Source of the DNA: Whitmania pigra
Lineage: Eukaryota > Annelida > Clitellata > Hirudinida > Haemopidae
NCBI GenBank assembly: GCA_021613335.1
Contig: JAJTWR010000113.1
Location: 824,001 to 888,000, forward strand
Direction of reading: 5' to 3'
Length of the DNA stretch: 64,000 nucleotides
Each line of letters opens with the position of its first letter. The first letter of the stretch is position 1. Positions 20,801-31,179 of the stretch are shown here, piece after piece. The notes under the pieces were generated by a model that was given only the letters and a program-made list of their open reading frames with translations, made no database searches and had not been told where the DNA came from. A program made the translations under genes and the position numbers.

Positions 20801-23800
20801 AGGGTTAGATCTTTTTAATTTTTTAAGTATTTTGTTTAATTTACAACCATCTGTAATTTAATTTAAGCACCATGCACATTTCCGCGGAGTAATAATCATA
20901 ACGAAAACTCTTAGTGATGACAACCCTATTTAGCCAAGAAAGTAGGTGGAAAACAATGAAGTGGAAGACATGGTTCAGCGAACGGTTTGTGTGTAATATG
21001 ATTTTGTTCTTGCTAGCCCATGACCCTTGGACAACTTGGTGGAGGAGATCCAGTGTTTATTAAGAAGACTTCAGTCAGTTAGCTTAAGCCTTGCATCTTG
21101 TGCATTGAAGTAGTGAATGGACAGGAGGCATTGAGTTTCAAGTTTCCTGACTCCAGTGGAAGAAAACAAAAAACTGCGGAAGACGAACTTTTAAAGGAAA
21201 AGCACTTCCTATCACTTCAAACCCACACTCATTATCATCATCATCATCGTCGTCGTCTTCGTCGTCGTCATCATCATCATCATCACCACCACCACGCATA
21301 ACGACACAATCATCAAAAACTATATCATTGATTTAAATGGAATATAATCGCACTCTTACACTTCTGCCAAAACAAGCCCACTATGTTCTTTTGATTTGTA
21401 TACTATTCTAATACATTTTAAAATTATCTTAGTAGTCCCCTGGTATCAAACGGCTAATGTAATTATGCAGGACCGATTATGTTCAGCATCCTCTCGTTGA
21501 GAAAACAATGGCTAGACGAGAATTATATAAACAACCCGAAGGTGAAATGGAGCTTACAACAAATTATCATAATGAATACACTCGTAAGTTTATGCCATTA
21601 TTGAAAAATATTTCCTAATTAGTTAAATGAACTTCTATTATTTAATCCTAGTTTTATCCTTGTTTATTTATTCTATACTTTGTTTACAATTTTTGCGCAT
21701 CTAAAAGCAGTTCGTTCCATTTCACTTCAGATTACATGTCCGGATTAATACATTTTCAAAAACTTTGTTTTAGATCTAACGCTAACAAAAACATTTTATG
21801 ATAGTGCTTTCAAATAAAAAGTTATAGTTCACTAATGCGGAGCTAAGCTCAAACGCAAAAACAAGTTGCAGTAAGTTGCCCAGCAAACAATTTATGATCG
21901 TCTAGTAATATAAGCAAGATTTTACAAAGATAAATTATAGGAAAAGGCATACGGAAACTTAAAACGTTCTGTTAAATGTTGGTTCAACGGCACGAAAGCA
22001 TCTTTTTGGCATTCAATTGTAACTGGAGATTTATTTTGAGAATCCTAAACGCTAAAAAATATGTGGTATTTCGGTTCAACTTTCACCATTTACTGCAAAG
22101 CCAACTGTTCATCACTTTCGCAAGAAAGACAGTGCTCTACGTTTTGTGGGACCAAGAAGGTGTGGTGAGGTTGTGAAATGAGACGTTTAATACAATTTAG
22201 ACAATTGTAGAAACTTGGGTTCTAGCTCTGTGTTCTATCTTGAATTTAGCAAGCACCATCCCACAGCCAGTTTGTACTAAGAAAAATAATGATAACTCCA
22301 CTACTTATCTGGAACAGGTTTGATTTCTTTGGAGGACTGTTTTGATGTTATTGGGAGAGAAACGCCTTGAACTCATCATTCCTTTTGGCCTGCCCTCCAA
22401 CCCACGATTATTAAGTTCAAGTGATCCTTCATTAGTAACACTGAGAATTGCTCTTCGTTTTAGTTGATCGGAGTTACGTTTGTATCCTCAACAACTGTTC
22501 AACTGGGTCATACGTTTCTGGATAACACCGTTGAAACAATGTGATATCTTAATTTTTGCCATTTGTGTACTCACGTGTCGAATGAATTTCATTACACTTA
22601 GTTCCGACCAAACACGATGTCTCTTCAAGCAGGCATATAAATATAATATACAAAACTTAAATCAAGATAATTTTACGTCCAAAAATTTCGAAATTTTTTA
22701 AATATCTGAGAAATTTATCTATAGAAAGCATGCAACTTATTGGACCTCCATTTCACTTGGAATCCAGTTATAGAAATTTAGGTTCTGGCATATTCAGTTT
22801 CACGTTTATTTGGAATATTAATACTAGAATTTTATATACCGGTGGTACAGGTTGTCCACCTGGTTATATTCCAATTGAAGCTAATGGAAGTTTCCTGCCG
22901 AAAATGTAAGGATGAAATTTCGGTAAGGCTTAATAAACACATATGACGCACAGTTTCCTCTGGGAAATTATACAATAATGCAATACGCACCGACTTCAGA
23001 AGCATCGAATGCTATTCCTTATTCTAGCTGCCAGTTTACTCAAATGGTATTGCAGTTTGTCTCATAGTCCGCCAGTTATATGCACGTAAACAACATATAA
23101 TTTCTGTATGCTGTTGCCTCCTTGAAACTAAGCATTTAGGTAATTTACGATTTAGGTATAATTGTAAATAGTTAAATTGTAATTAATTCGAAGGCCCTGG
23201 TGGTGGCAACGTGATTACGCGTTGCGAACTTCATGAGAAGAACGCGGCATAGCACATCTCAAACCACTTCTCTAAATAAATACTAAACTACAAAATTGTT
23301 TACTCAGATACCTCGACCTAACCATATAAAACAAAACGTTGATTTAGTTTGTATCTTTGTGTCTGTCATTTTCTTTTGACAATTATTGATTAAAATTTAG
23401 TGACGGTTTTATCATGGGTTTGTAGATTTTGGTCCATTTTGGTTCCCCTATTCTTAAATTTGTATTTGCATAATTTGTTTTTGTATTTGTGAGATATTAT
23501 GCACTCATGAGTTACATTTTTCAGAAAAAACTTTAGAACCCTCTCGCCCAATTAGACCAGTAGAACAACACATGTCATCAAGAACAGGCAAATTTGAGGG
23601 AGAACCAACTTATGCAGGTGAAAAGTTTATAACGATCTGTTTTATGAAGCTGCTAAACGTATTAAATTATTTTTAGTTAGATTGCCAATGAAAATTAAAG
23701 TTTGTTTTGTTCGATGGCGCTACCAGATTTACTACAAAAATACAAAAATACTTGCATAATATCTAGTATATTTTCTATTTTTGAAATATCAGATATATGG

Positions 23801-26800
23801 TTTAATAATTTTAATTTTTTATTTATTTTTTTCCGGCAAATATGACACTTTTTAGAAATAATGACCGTTATTAACTACCCTGTTATTTAATAGCTGACTT
23901 TAAAGAATGGGAAATTAAGCCTAGAGAAATATTAAAAATGGATCGCAATGTTTACCAACCTTCCCAAGTGCCATTTGAGGCCACAACAAATTACCAAACA
24001 GAATATTTAGCTAAGAAGCTGGATCCAGCAAAGATTGTGAAGCCAATTGAGCAAGTAAATGAAAGTGGCCCTTTTGAAGGAGATACTCATTACCGTCAGG
24101 CATGCCTTTTATTGTTTTTAATATTTTCCCTTGTACCTACACATATTTCTGAATTTTTATAATTTTCTGTATTCAATAATTCAAAAATTGATATTGAAAT
24201 AAAACAGGTGTGCAGGTTGACCGAATGGGTTACGTGTATACGGCTATAATGGCAAGTAAAGTATAATAAAATTTAATGTATTCAAAAGCTAGCCTGCACC
24301 ACAACACTATAACAAGAGCATGGGAAGGTTTCGCCTGTGCATATGATATATAAAGTACAATTACAAGGTTTTCTGTGTTTCCTGAAACTCAAGTGCTCAA
24401 GTGGAAATTCATCTAAACTTTCCTTTGGAATTTACAAAAGCTAAAGAGTGCTAACCTTTTTTTTGCTGTTTTGATGTTTATTTAGAACACTCTTTTATCA
24501 GTTATTCTCTCAGAAAATCTTTCCATTGGAAACACTTTTCAATAATTTTGGGAAACAGATAAATTCACACATGAACAAAGAATCACCTAAAAGTATATAC
24601 ATAAATGCATATTAAGGTGTCAATAAAAATTAAAATACAAATTTTTTGTATATCTTAAACTCCGGGCGAAGGTAATTTAAAATAATGATTGGACAAATAT
24701 TTTAGGACAAATCAATTTGACCTTTTTTCGAGAATTATAATTATAAGTTTTTTTTATTTGATATTTTGGGGAATTTGTTAGAATTGCTAATCAAATCGAA
24801 CGTGTGTAATTAGAGGCTCGATAAGAGCTTTGGTATCGCCCTCAGTAAGAAGAAAATTTGAAGCATTTCCTCATGGAATATCCGGTCCGGTATGCCCTGA
24901 GGAGAGAAATCATTAAAAATCTATTTGATATGAGTTCAATGCTTAGCAATTTGAGTGTTCAGGTTGATGGTAAAGTACTGGGTTTTGGTGGGGGCAGCGG
25001 TACTACCTGTTACGGACTTCGAGACAGGCAGTATTCTAAATTTTATAAATTTAAAAGTTATAAAGAATTAAATATTAGTAACTCTGCTGTGATTGAATGG
25101 ATTCATATGTGACTTTTGTCCAATATGCAATTTTTTGCCTAACCTTTATTTATTAATGTTTTTTTTATGATATTTCACGACGAACTGGCACTAGACCTAA
25201 GAAGCGAGGATTTTTAAGAAAGCTCGGCTTGAAAGAATTTAACTGACTATTCGCGGCTTACTTATGTTGCCATCAAAGGTCATTTTATTTATGAAAACCT
25301 AAATACAAAATGCAAATATGTTATTCTGTTGTATTATTTTTAATATATATCTAGTTATAAAAAATAGCATTAAGTATTGGTACTGGTTATAGTTGATGTA
25401 TTTCTAAAAAAGATGTTTTTTCCCAAATTCCACAAGCTTATGAATGCTTTTTTACTACTAAATAATAATCCGAATTTTGGCAAATGAATTTAGATTATAT
25501 CAATTGCCATATTTTTATTACCAAAATCTGTCAAAGGAGAAACTGAAATAACAATGGATATCAATAATAACATTAATAGATCTAAAAATATTATTTACAT
25601 TGTCGTGTCCTTACACGTGATGTTAACAAGTATGAACTATCGTGCCTAAAACTGACAAATATTTTGTGGTAATAAATCTAATTTAATAATAACATTAATG
25701 CTAGTACTAATGTAATAATGCAAATATGATTTGACTTTATTAGGACTATATATTGCATGCAATCCCTACAAGAGAATTGAAAGAAAAGCAGTTGTGGAAA
25801 CCTAACCTTGAACCGTTTGATGACCTATCTTACTACAAAAAAGATTTTATTGCTAAATCTGTCGGTAAAAGTCAAAGTTTCAAACCAAATTCCGTGCCCT
25901 ACCATTCTCAGTCTCCTTTTGTTGGTGATACAACACAAAAGGTTATAAAATTTATAAACATTTATCAAATTAGATAGCTCATAAGTTCGATTTTTCAAAA
26001 GCTTGATTATGTGCCGTGGCCCTCTATCAAAAAAGAAATTCGTGAAAAAGATGTGTACAAGAAGCCAGATGGAGAATTAGATATGAATACTACAACTAAA
26101 ATTGATTATGTTCCACTACCAATAGAAAAACAGTTAACATATAAACCAGTAGAAGTCAGAAATTCTCAAGAAAAATTTGATGGCACCACAAATTACATGG
26201 TAAATATTTAAAAAATATGCCGGGTTCATTGTAAGTATTTATTTTGTAATTAAATTTGTCAATAAATATTTTGCGTCAAAACAGTAAGGCAGTTGTTCCC
26301 AACCTTTTTGATCGCTTCGGATTGCTCAGCGCTACATTCGTTACGATATGCCGGCACGGTTTTAGTGTATTTTAATCTAAGGTTAGAGTTAACAATTTTA
26401 GGGTTAATGTTTGGATTAGGTTATTATAAATTAATAATAACTTTATTAATTATAAAATTTTAACAATTTTAGGGTTAGTGTTAGGATTAGGTGTTATTAA
26501 TAATAATTTTATTAATAATTATAATTTTATTATAATAATATTAATTAACATATATTATTATTGTTCATTATAATAAATAATATTATAATATAATAATAAT
26601 AATATAATAATATAATTATTATAATATCTTAATTATTATGAAATAATTTTAACGCTCATAAATAATAAAATAAAAGCAACAAAAAATATCTTAAGTTTAA
26701 ATTAAATTATTAAAAATTTATCTTTATTTTTTATTTATAAAAGTTTTCTGATCATTTTCTTTTTTATAGCAAGAGTATCAAAAGTGGACACCTACGAAAG

Positions 26801-27117
26801 AAAAATGTCACAAAATTAAAGAAGTATATATTCCAAGCTCATCCCCATTCGAAGGATTAGCAACCTACCAGGCGGACTATGTGCATCATCAATCTCTTCA
26901 GCCTACCAAAATTGTTAGACCTTCATCCGAGCATATCTCTTATCAAGGTGTTATGGAAAACGCCACAGAGTATAAGAATGAATTTTATCGTAAAGAAGCC
27001 TGTCCGTGTCCAGCTGCTCTCATTGAAGCTGGCAATGGCGAAAAATACCGCTTTAGTAGTTGCGATAATGAAGGACATAGATGGTTCGAATTGCTTATAT
27101 CACCAAAAAAGGAATAG
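17813..27117 (+). CDS. SAXO: Stabilizer of axonemal microtubules (SAXO family), 8 exons
   Basis: Joining 17813-17850, 19547-19720, 21471-21583, 23525-23617, 23894-24099, 25744-25941, 26002-26199 and 26770-27117 gives one continuous frame of 455 residues, close to the usual size of SAXO1/2. The N-terminus MPKLCICKICTCG, RHKCPHNP carries the Cys-rich signature of the family. It is followed by about eleven repeats of roughly 33 residues with the pattern PF-G-T-Y-xx-D-Y (for example SGPFEGDTHYRQDYILHAI and SSPFEGLATYQADYVHH). The last exon ends with EACPCPAALIEAG. Family members bind and stabilise microtubules of cilia, centrioles and sperm flagella through these repeats. All junctions are GT-AG except intron 5, which appears GC-AG. 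Introns contain hAT, LINE and microsatellite insertions. It is convergent with the LRR gene. Exon calls are by eye; untranslated ends are not defined. Confidence 0.92.
18602..19034. mobile_element. hAT non-autonomous element with 8-bp target duplication (SAXO intron 1)
   Basis: Perfect 16-bp terminal inverted repeats CAGGGGTACTCAAACT at both ends and an exact 8-bp duplication GCGTAGAT (18594-18601 and 19035-19042). It encloses a minus-strand scrap of hAT transposase (18648-18866), so it is an internal deletion derivative. Confidence 0.95.
18648..18866 (-). pseudogene. hAT dimerisation domain scrap
   Basis: Reads LSVLTIFGSTYTCESSFSTM, NRSQLTDVHLGNCLRIAITS: the C-terminal dimerisation block of hAT transposases of the GTF2IRD2/ZBED-like type. 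The reading runs on into the terminal repeat. No catalytic core remains. Confidence 0.85.
19547..19720 (+). CDS. SAXO: SAXO exon 2
   Basis: Acceptor ttttcattgcag; starts RHKCPHNPAGIPYTEEPCTF and ends with ANTTHR before the donor gtttat. The split first codon restores Gly with exon 1, and the split last codon restores Arg with exon 3. Confidence 0.9.
20324..20506. mobile_element. Short hAT MITE (SAXO intron 2)
   Basis: Left end CAATGGTCCCCAACCTT and right end, reverse complemented, CAATGGTCTCCAACCTTT are good inverted repeats. The flanks CGCTAAGC and CATTAAAC differ at three positions, all transitions, and may be a decayed 8-bp duplication. 183 bp, no coding content. Confidence 0.7.
21229..21299. 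repeat. Trinucleotide microsatellite (CAT/CGT/CAC)
   Basis: A run of tcatcat, cgtcgtcgt, catcatcat and caccaccacc units in SAXO intron 2. It yields His/Arg-rich chance frames only. Confidence 0.9.
21471..21583 (+). CDS. SAXO: SAXO exon 3
   Basis: Acceptor taattatgcag. Reads TDYVQHPLVEKTMARRELYK and ends LTTNYHNEYT before the donor gtaagt. Contains the end of one repeat and the start of the next. Confidence 0.9.
23525..23617 (+). CDS. SAXO: SAXO exon 4
   Basis: Acceptor catttttcag. Reads KTLEPSRPIRPVEQHMSSR and ends KFEGEPTYA before the donor gtgaaa; phase 1 at both joins. Confidence 0.88.
23894..24099 (+). CDS. SAXO: SAXO exon 5, followed by a GC donor
   Basis: Acceptor tatttaatag. Holds two full repeats (QVPFEATTNYQTEYLAKKL and SGPFEGDTHYRQ). 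To keep the THYRQ-DYI repeat register with exon 6, the donor must be GCATGC at 24100. An in-frame GT donor further on (24133, gtacct) would add eleven hydrophobic residues that break the repeat. Confidence 0.87.
24846..24962 (+). pseudogene. I-like LINE 3' fragment (SAXO intron 5)
   Basis: The sequence gaagcatttcctcatggaat and the following cctgaggagagaaatcat match 3928-4012 of the intact LINE C-terminus. Frame pieces read LKHFLMEYPVRYALRREI and FDMSSMLSN. Both sides are truncated. Confidence 0.75.
25744..25941 (+). CDS. SAXO: SAXO exon 6 (198 bp, phase 0-0)
   Basis: Acceptor gactttattag. Starts DYILHAIPTRELKEKQLWK and ends QSPFVGDTTQK. Exactly 66 codons, two repeat units; donor gttata. Confidence 0.9.
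26002..26199 (+). CDS. SAXO: SAXO exon 7 (198 bp, phase 0-0)
   Basis: Separated from exon 6 by an intron of only 60 bp (25942-26001). Acceptor tttttcaaaag. Starts LDYVPWPSIKKEIREKDVY and ends KFDGTTNYM; again exactly 66 codons. Donor gtaaat. Confidence 0.9.
26288..26720. other. AT-rich intron sequence with one hAT-like end
   Basis: A hAT-type end (cagttgttcccaacctttttgat) at about 26291 is followed by a near-pure A/T stretch with repeated taggattagg and aataataa motifs up to 26720. No matching second end seen. Confidence 0.4.
26770..27117 (+). CDS. SAXO: SAXO exon 8 (terminal)
   Basis: Acceptor ttttttatag. Starts QEYQKWTPTKEKCHKIKE, includes SSPFEGLATYQADYVHH and the C-terminal cysteine cluster ACPCPAALIEAG, and stops at TAG 27115-27117. 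A candidate polyadenylation hexamer ATTAAA lies at 27198-27203. Confidence 0.92.
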   Translation, partial: QEYQKWTPTKEKCHKIKEVYIPSSSPFEGLATYQADYVHHQSLQPTKIVRPSSEHISYQGVMENATEYKNEFYRKEACPCPAALIEAGNGEKYRFSSCDNEGHRWFELLISPKKE

Positions 27118-27296
27118 TTATTTTTGTGATTTCAAAGTTCTGCATTAGACGTCAATGCAATCAAACTCGTCGTAATCATTACTATAGCCATTTGATGATT
27201 AAATTTAAATTAGTATTTATAGAAATTCTATACTTATCTTTATATTACGCTTTTACTATTGAATTTAATTTTAAAAAAAAGTTAAGCTAAATACAA

Positions 27297-28931
27297 CTAT
27301 AATATTTTTATTGATATCAAAATTAATAATGGCAAGAAGCTGAATTTAATTGATGAAAATTTAATTGGTGAAAATCCTGTTGCAAAAGATGTAATAGTTG
27401 AACTTTCACATTTTTTTGAAATAAAATTCAATGATTCCGTCAACTCCATGTTTTCCAAGTCTTTAGGCACTAAACAGGTTGCTTTCATTTTCGGAAATTT
27501 GAAATGGTGAATTGCTTTGTGATCATACTTGTAAGTGGAGTTTTTATAATTAAGCCATTTTATTAGTGGTACAAGGTAACAGCTACAGTACCAAGGATTA
27601 CGATGAAACGTGATTCGTAAATTTAGCTTAGTGTTTATTCCAGCTTCACTTGGATCAAAATATGTCAGTCTGTTACCATCAAGCAATAATTCTTTCAAGT
27701 TATTTAAATCCAAAAAACTTTTTCCCAGTATCAAAGAAAGACAATTGTTTCTCAAATTTAAATAAAACAGATTAGAATGTTTGGAATTTGATGGGCTTTT
27801 CAAACTTCTGAAAGATCCTTCCTCTAACTGTCGCAAAACGTTTGACGATAAATCCAACATTTTTAAACTTTTTAATCCATCCAATATTCTTGGTTCAATA
27901 TATTTCAAACTGTTTTGAGAAAGATCTAATACTTCTAAAGATTCAAGCTCCATAAATGCTTTCGGTTCTATAAACATTATGCGATTATCATTCAATGTCA
28001 ATTTCTTGAGATTTCTGAGTCCACAAAAAACATTTTTATGCAATATAATCAATTGGTTTGATTCCAGAAAAAGTTTATCTAATGATGTCATTTTCCTAAA
28101 CGAAAAGGGTTCGATTTCATTAATATCATTGTGAGCAAGATTTAACTCTTTTATATTTGGAACGGAATTTCCAAATGTAGATTGATTAATTTGTTTTATT
28201 AAATTATGATGTAGATCAAGAATTTCGAGCATCTGAAAGTATGTAATTTTTCCAATCATGCTGCGATTTGTGGGAAAAATTTCTAAAAATTCTCGAGACG
28301 TTTCTTCTTGAAGCATTACATCTAGTAACTGATTTCTAGCTAGATATATTTCTTTCAACTCTCTACAACAGTTTTTCAGAAGTTTTGAATTGAAACTACT
28401 CAAATGATTGTTCGATAAATCTAAAGTACTTAATTTTGCTAAACCTGACAAACCATCCTTCTCGATATCAGTCAAACCAACTTTAGAAACGATTAATTCT
28501 TCTAACGATTGCAAACCTTGAAAGGAACTTTTTTTCAATGCAAGAGTTGTCATAATTTGAGTATGAGATATCTTAGATGTTAAATTTGATATATTATATG
28601 TGCTTATTCCTCTGATTGGATAAATTAGGAGCTTCTTCAATATGGTAAAATTTTGAAACAATCCAGTAGGAAGAAAAAAAACCTGATTGGCTTTGAATTT
28701 GGCTATAACGGTCTCGTGTAGTCTCATTATAATTTCATCAGCATCGGAGCTCTTATACACCTTTTTAAAGTCATCCGTTGAGTTGATATCGATGAGTGCT
28801 GAAAGAAATCTGGTTGACGTGTAATCGAATGATTCCGCAACTCTCTTATTAAACAAACTTTTCGATGTTTCAACAATAAAACATCCTAACAATGCGAAAG
28901 CCACAACTAAATTCGATATTAATTTTTCCAT
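27297..28931 (-). CDS. Secreted or GPI-anchored leucine-rich-repeat protein, single exon
   Basis: An unbroken frame of 544 residues counted from the ATG at 28931, chosen because MEKLISNLVVAFALLGCFIV then gives an N-terminal signal peptide; an in-frame ATG ten codons upstream (28961) would bury it. About twelve LRRs follow (for example LSTLDLSNNHLSSF, NIKELNLAHNDINEIEPFSF, LEVLDLSQNSLKYIEP, LKMLDLSSNVLRQLEE). An LRR C-terminal cap with NPWYCSC and later Cys residues (CLVPKDL, KKCES) closes the array. The last 15 or so residues are hydrophobic (LPLLILISIKIL), suggesting a GPI anchor signal. This architecture is extracellular, in the broad connectin/chaoptin/slit-like group; the ligand is unknown and no specific ortholog is recognised. 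No intron is seen. It ends 180 bp from the convergent SAXO stop; a minus-strand ATTAAA lies at 27264-27269. Confidence 0.88.
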   Translation of the reverse strand: MEKLISNLVVAFALLGCFIVETSKSLFNKRVAESFDYTSTRFLSALIDINSTDDFKKVYKSSDADEIIMRLHETVIAKFKANQVFFLPTGLFQNFTILKKLLIYPIRGISTYNISNLTSKISHTQIMTTLALKKSSFQGLQSLEELIVSKVGLTDIEKDGLSGLAKLSTLDLSNNHLSSFNSKLLKNCCRELKEIYLARNQLLDVMLQEETSREFLEIFPTNRSMIGKITYFQMLEILDLHHNLIKQINQSTFGNSVPNIKELNLAHNDINEIEPFSFRKMTSLDKLFLESNQLIILHKNVFCGLRNLKKLTLNDNRIMFIEPKAFMELESLEVLDLSQNSLKYIEPRILDGLKSLKMLDLSSNVLRQLEEGSFRSLKSPSNSKHSNLFYLNLRNNCLSLILGKSFLDLNNLKELLLDGNRLTYFDPSEAGINTKLNLRITFHRNPWYCSCYLVPLIKWLNYKNSTYKYDHKAIHHFKFPKMKATCLVPKDLENMELTESLNFISKKCESSTITSFATGFSPIKFSSIKFSFLPLLILISIKIL

Positions 28932-28961
28932 TTTATTTGATTCATGATTTGATAAATTCAA

Positions 28962-30080
28962 AAGAGAAGTAAACGTTCGCGATAAATGTCACCGTTACAT
29001 ATATGCTGTGTTTCACATTTGTGATCAACAAAGAATTAGCAGTAGGCTTCGAAATAAAGCTTTGAACTTTCTTCAAGCGGATATTCTCCTACAAGCTACC
29101 CATTCTAGATCATTATTGTAAGAGTGATGTTGAAATAAAGAGGGGCTATGTATAGAACCGGTTTCTACTTAGTATATTTAAATTTATTGTTGTAACAATA
29201 TCAACAAAGCGGATAAAATTTAATTATTCGAATTTTCAAGATTTTAAATACGTTTCAGAAGGAACACGGATAGTTTGGAACAAAAAATGGAAAAGAACGA
29301 AATTTATCAATAAGATTTGCTTTGAATTTGACACTAAGGATGTGTAATTATAGCTATTTTAGGGAAAGAACTAATTGTGCTAAAAAAAAATGCAAGTTAT
29401 GATTATTCTATTTGTATAGTGATGTTGTTTAAGCACAGCATTTTGTCGATTATTTAAAATGCAATTAAATGTGATTGTCAATTTTGAAACATTTTTGAAA
29501 CACAAAGAGTAGACGCACGGGCACAGAAAACGTGCTTTCTTTGTTTTAGTTGGTATTTCATTTATCTTAACTTTTAACTTAAGTTCTCCAGAAATGTTTA
29601 ATTGCATCGATGATCGGTTTTCTGTGTTGATCAAATGTCTTCTAATCAATGAATGGGCGAGACAATCTCCGAGATTTCGACAGGCGTTGACATCATTTGA
29701 ATTATTGAAAGTTTAAATGGCAAGTATATTGTCAAGTATATTGAACATGACCATAGGCCCAGAGGCTTAGCCAGGAAAGAGCAGAAAGAGCGGCCGCTCT
29801 CCTATGATCATATTCCAAAAAATGAGGCCTTTCCAAGATTAACAAAATATTATATTTAATTACTGTAGCAGGAAACAACAATAATCTTAATTTTCTATCT
29901 GTTTATTTTCAACGTAAAACGAAACATAAAAATGAAATAATTGATCATAAATACGAACTACTCATGTTTCTCTAGTAAACGAAATATATATTTACACATA
30001 TACTTCACATATTTTTATTTTTTTACATAAATTTAAATTGATATCCATTAATCTAAACTAGGGCTTAACCAAAACTAAGG
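28962..30080. other. Unassigned upstream/intergenic sequence
   Basis: Holds the promoter side of the LRR gene, but no clear TATA or initiator could be picked. A short frame at 29380-29649 has no recognisable content. Around 29750-29830 the text aggcttagccagga and agagcggccgctctcc looks like a transposon end without a partner. Confidence 0.3.
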
Positions 30081-30089
30081 CCTGCCGTC

Positions 30090-31040
30090 GGACATGAGTA
30101 AAGAAAGACGAAGCAGATGTGTAATGAACAAAACATTCAATAACCGTGTTGCTGCACTGTATTATTCACCAGCAAGTTTTGTGTGCTAAGTATGTGGACA
30201 TGATTGATCCTGTGGTGAAGATGACGAATTAAATAAGGGCCCAACTCTTATCAAAACATGTTGAACTATGCAAACACAGAATCGCAAGATTTACATGTTA
30301 AGCTGAGGCAAGATGGCTATATTGTGACAAAGTTCTGAGCACAGTATCAATCAAGAGAGGAAATAGGTGATTTCCTGGAAATTAAAGGCAAGCCACAACC
30401 ATTACTGCTTGAACCAGAGTGAGAATTGGCTTTTGCAGCAGATATAATTAATCATCTAAATTTTCTGATACTAACTGCAGAGAGAGAAAAATCTTGATTG
30501 CTAATTGCACATCCACTTAGGTGGTCTTTAGGCCTTTAAATCTAAACTTGTCTTATTTTGGAATAACTACAGAACAACTACTTTCAGCGGCGCAATGTCT
30601 TTATAGCTGAAGCAACAGCAACTCCCCACGTCATTTGCATACGCAATCATCAAAAACCTGAAACTACAGTTTCAGGAGCGGTTTTCTGATTTGGAAGTGA
30701 GAAAGTTTCCAAACCCAATTCAAGCAAATGTGGCAGCTGGTGAGATGCAAAAAAAAAATGAACAAGTTCCAAGAAAGTTGATTTTTAACAGTTTTTGTCC
30801 AAGCAAGAAATTAAGACATTAAGAAAATGTCTAAACGTTTGCATCAAGGTACCTTTCTATCTTTGCGACAATATATTTGCATGACCAAACATTTTCAAGA
30901 AGGAAATATGCAAAGAACAATTCGAGAATAAACTATGATAATCTCAGGTTCATGTTAGGGACATCAAATCTAAAGCCAGAAGTGTCTGCTATTTTGGTAT
31001 CCAGGAAATGCTTAGGAGTGCAAGTTTTGATTAGAAACTC
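30090..31040 (+). pseudogene. Heavily decayed hAT transposase
   Basis: Plus-strand readings EIGDFLEIKGKPQPLLLEPE, ELAFAADIINHLNFLILTAE and further on VPFYLCDNIFA follow the order of the GTF2IRD2/ZBED-like hAT transposases (compare DFAFAVDIFSHMNELNVK in the 4.4-kb copy). Stops occur every 20-40 codons. No terminal repeats located. Confidence 0.6.
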
Positions 31041-31179
31041 CCAGAGCATGGTACAAATGCGTAACTTCAGTATTTGCTTCAAGAATTGAACTCAATTTAT
31101 TTTAAAAAAAACCTTGTTTCTTGCAATTATAAAGGTTATTGTACATGAGCTGTATTTCATGCTCAGATCAATGATCCGT

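Noticed and set aside
20790..20815. Telomere-like gggttagggttag
   Set aside because: Only two units, isolated within intron; no array.
21098..21301. His/Arg-rich 67-codon frame
   Set aside because: Ends in a CAT/CGT/CAC microsatellite inside SAXO intron 2 and has no splice logic.
23190..23260. tRNA-like stretch (ggtggtggcaacgtgattacgc)
   Set aside because: Some A-box resemblance, but no B box or cloverleaf; also a similar doubtful case at 24210-24250.
24100..24162. Exon 5 of SAXO reading through to 24162
   Set aside because: Open frame continues, but the added hydrophobic residues break the repeat and the strict motif register is restored only by splicing at 24099.
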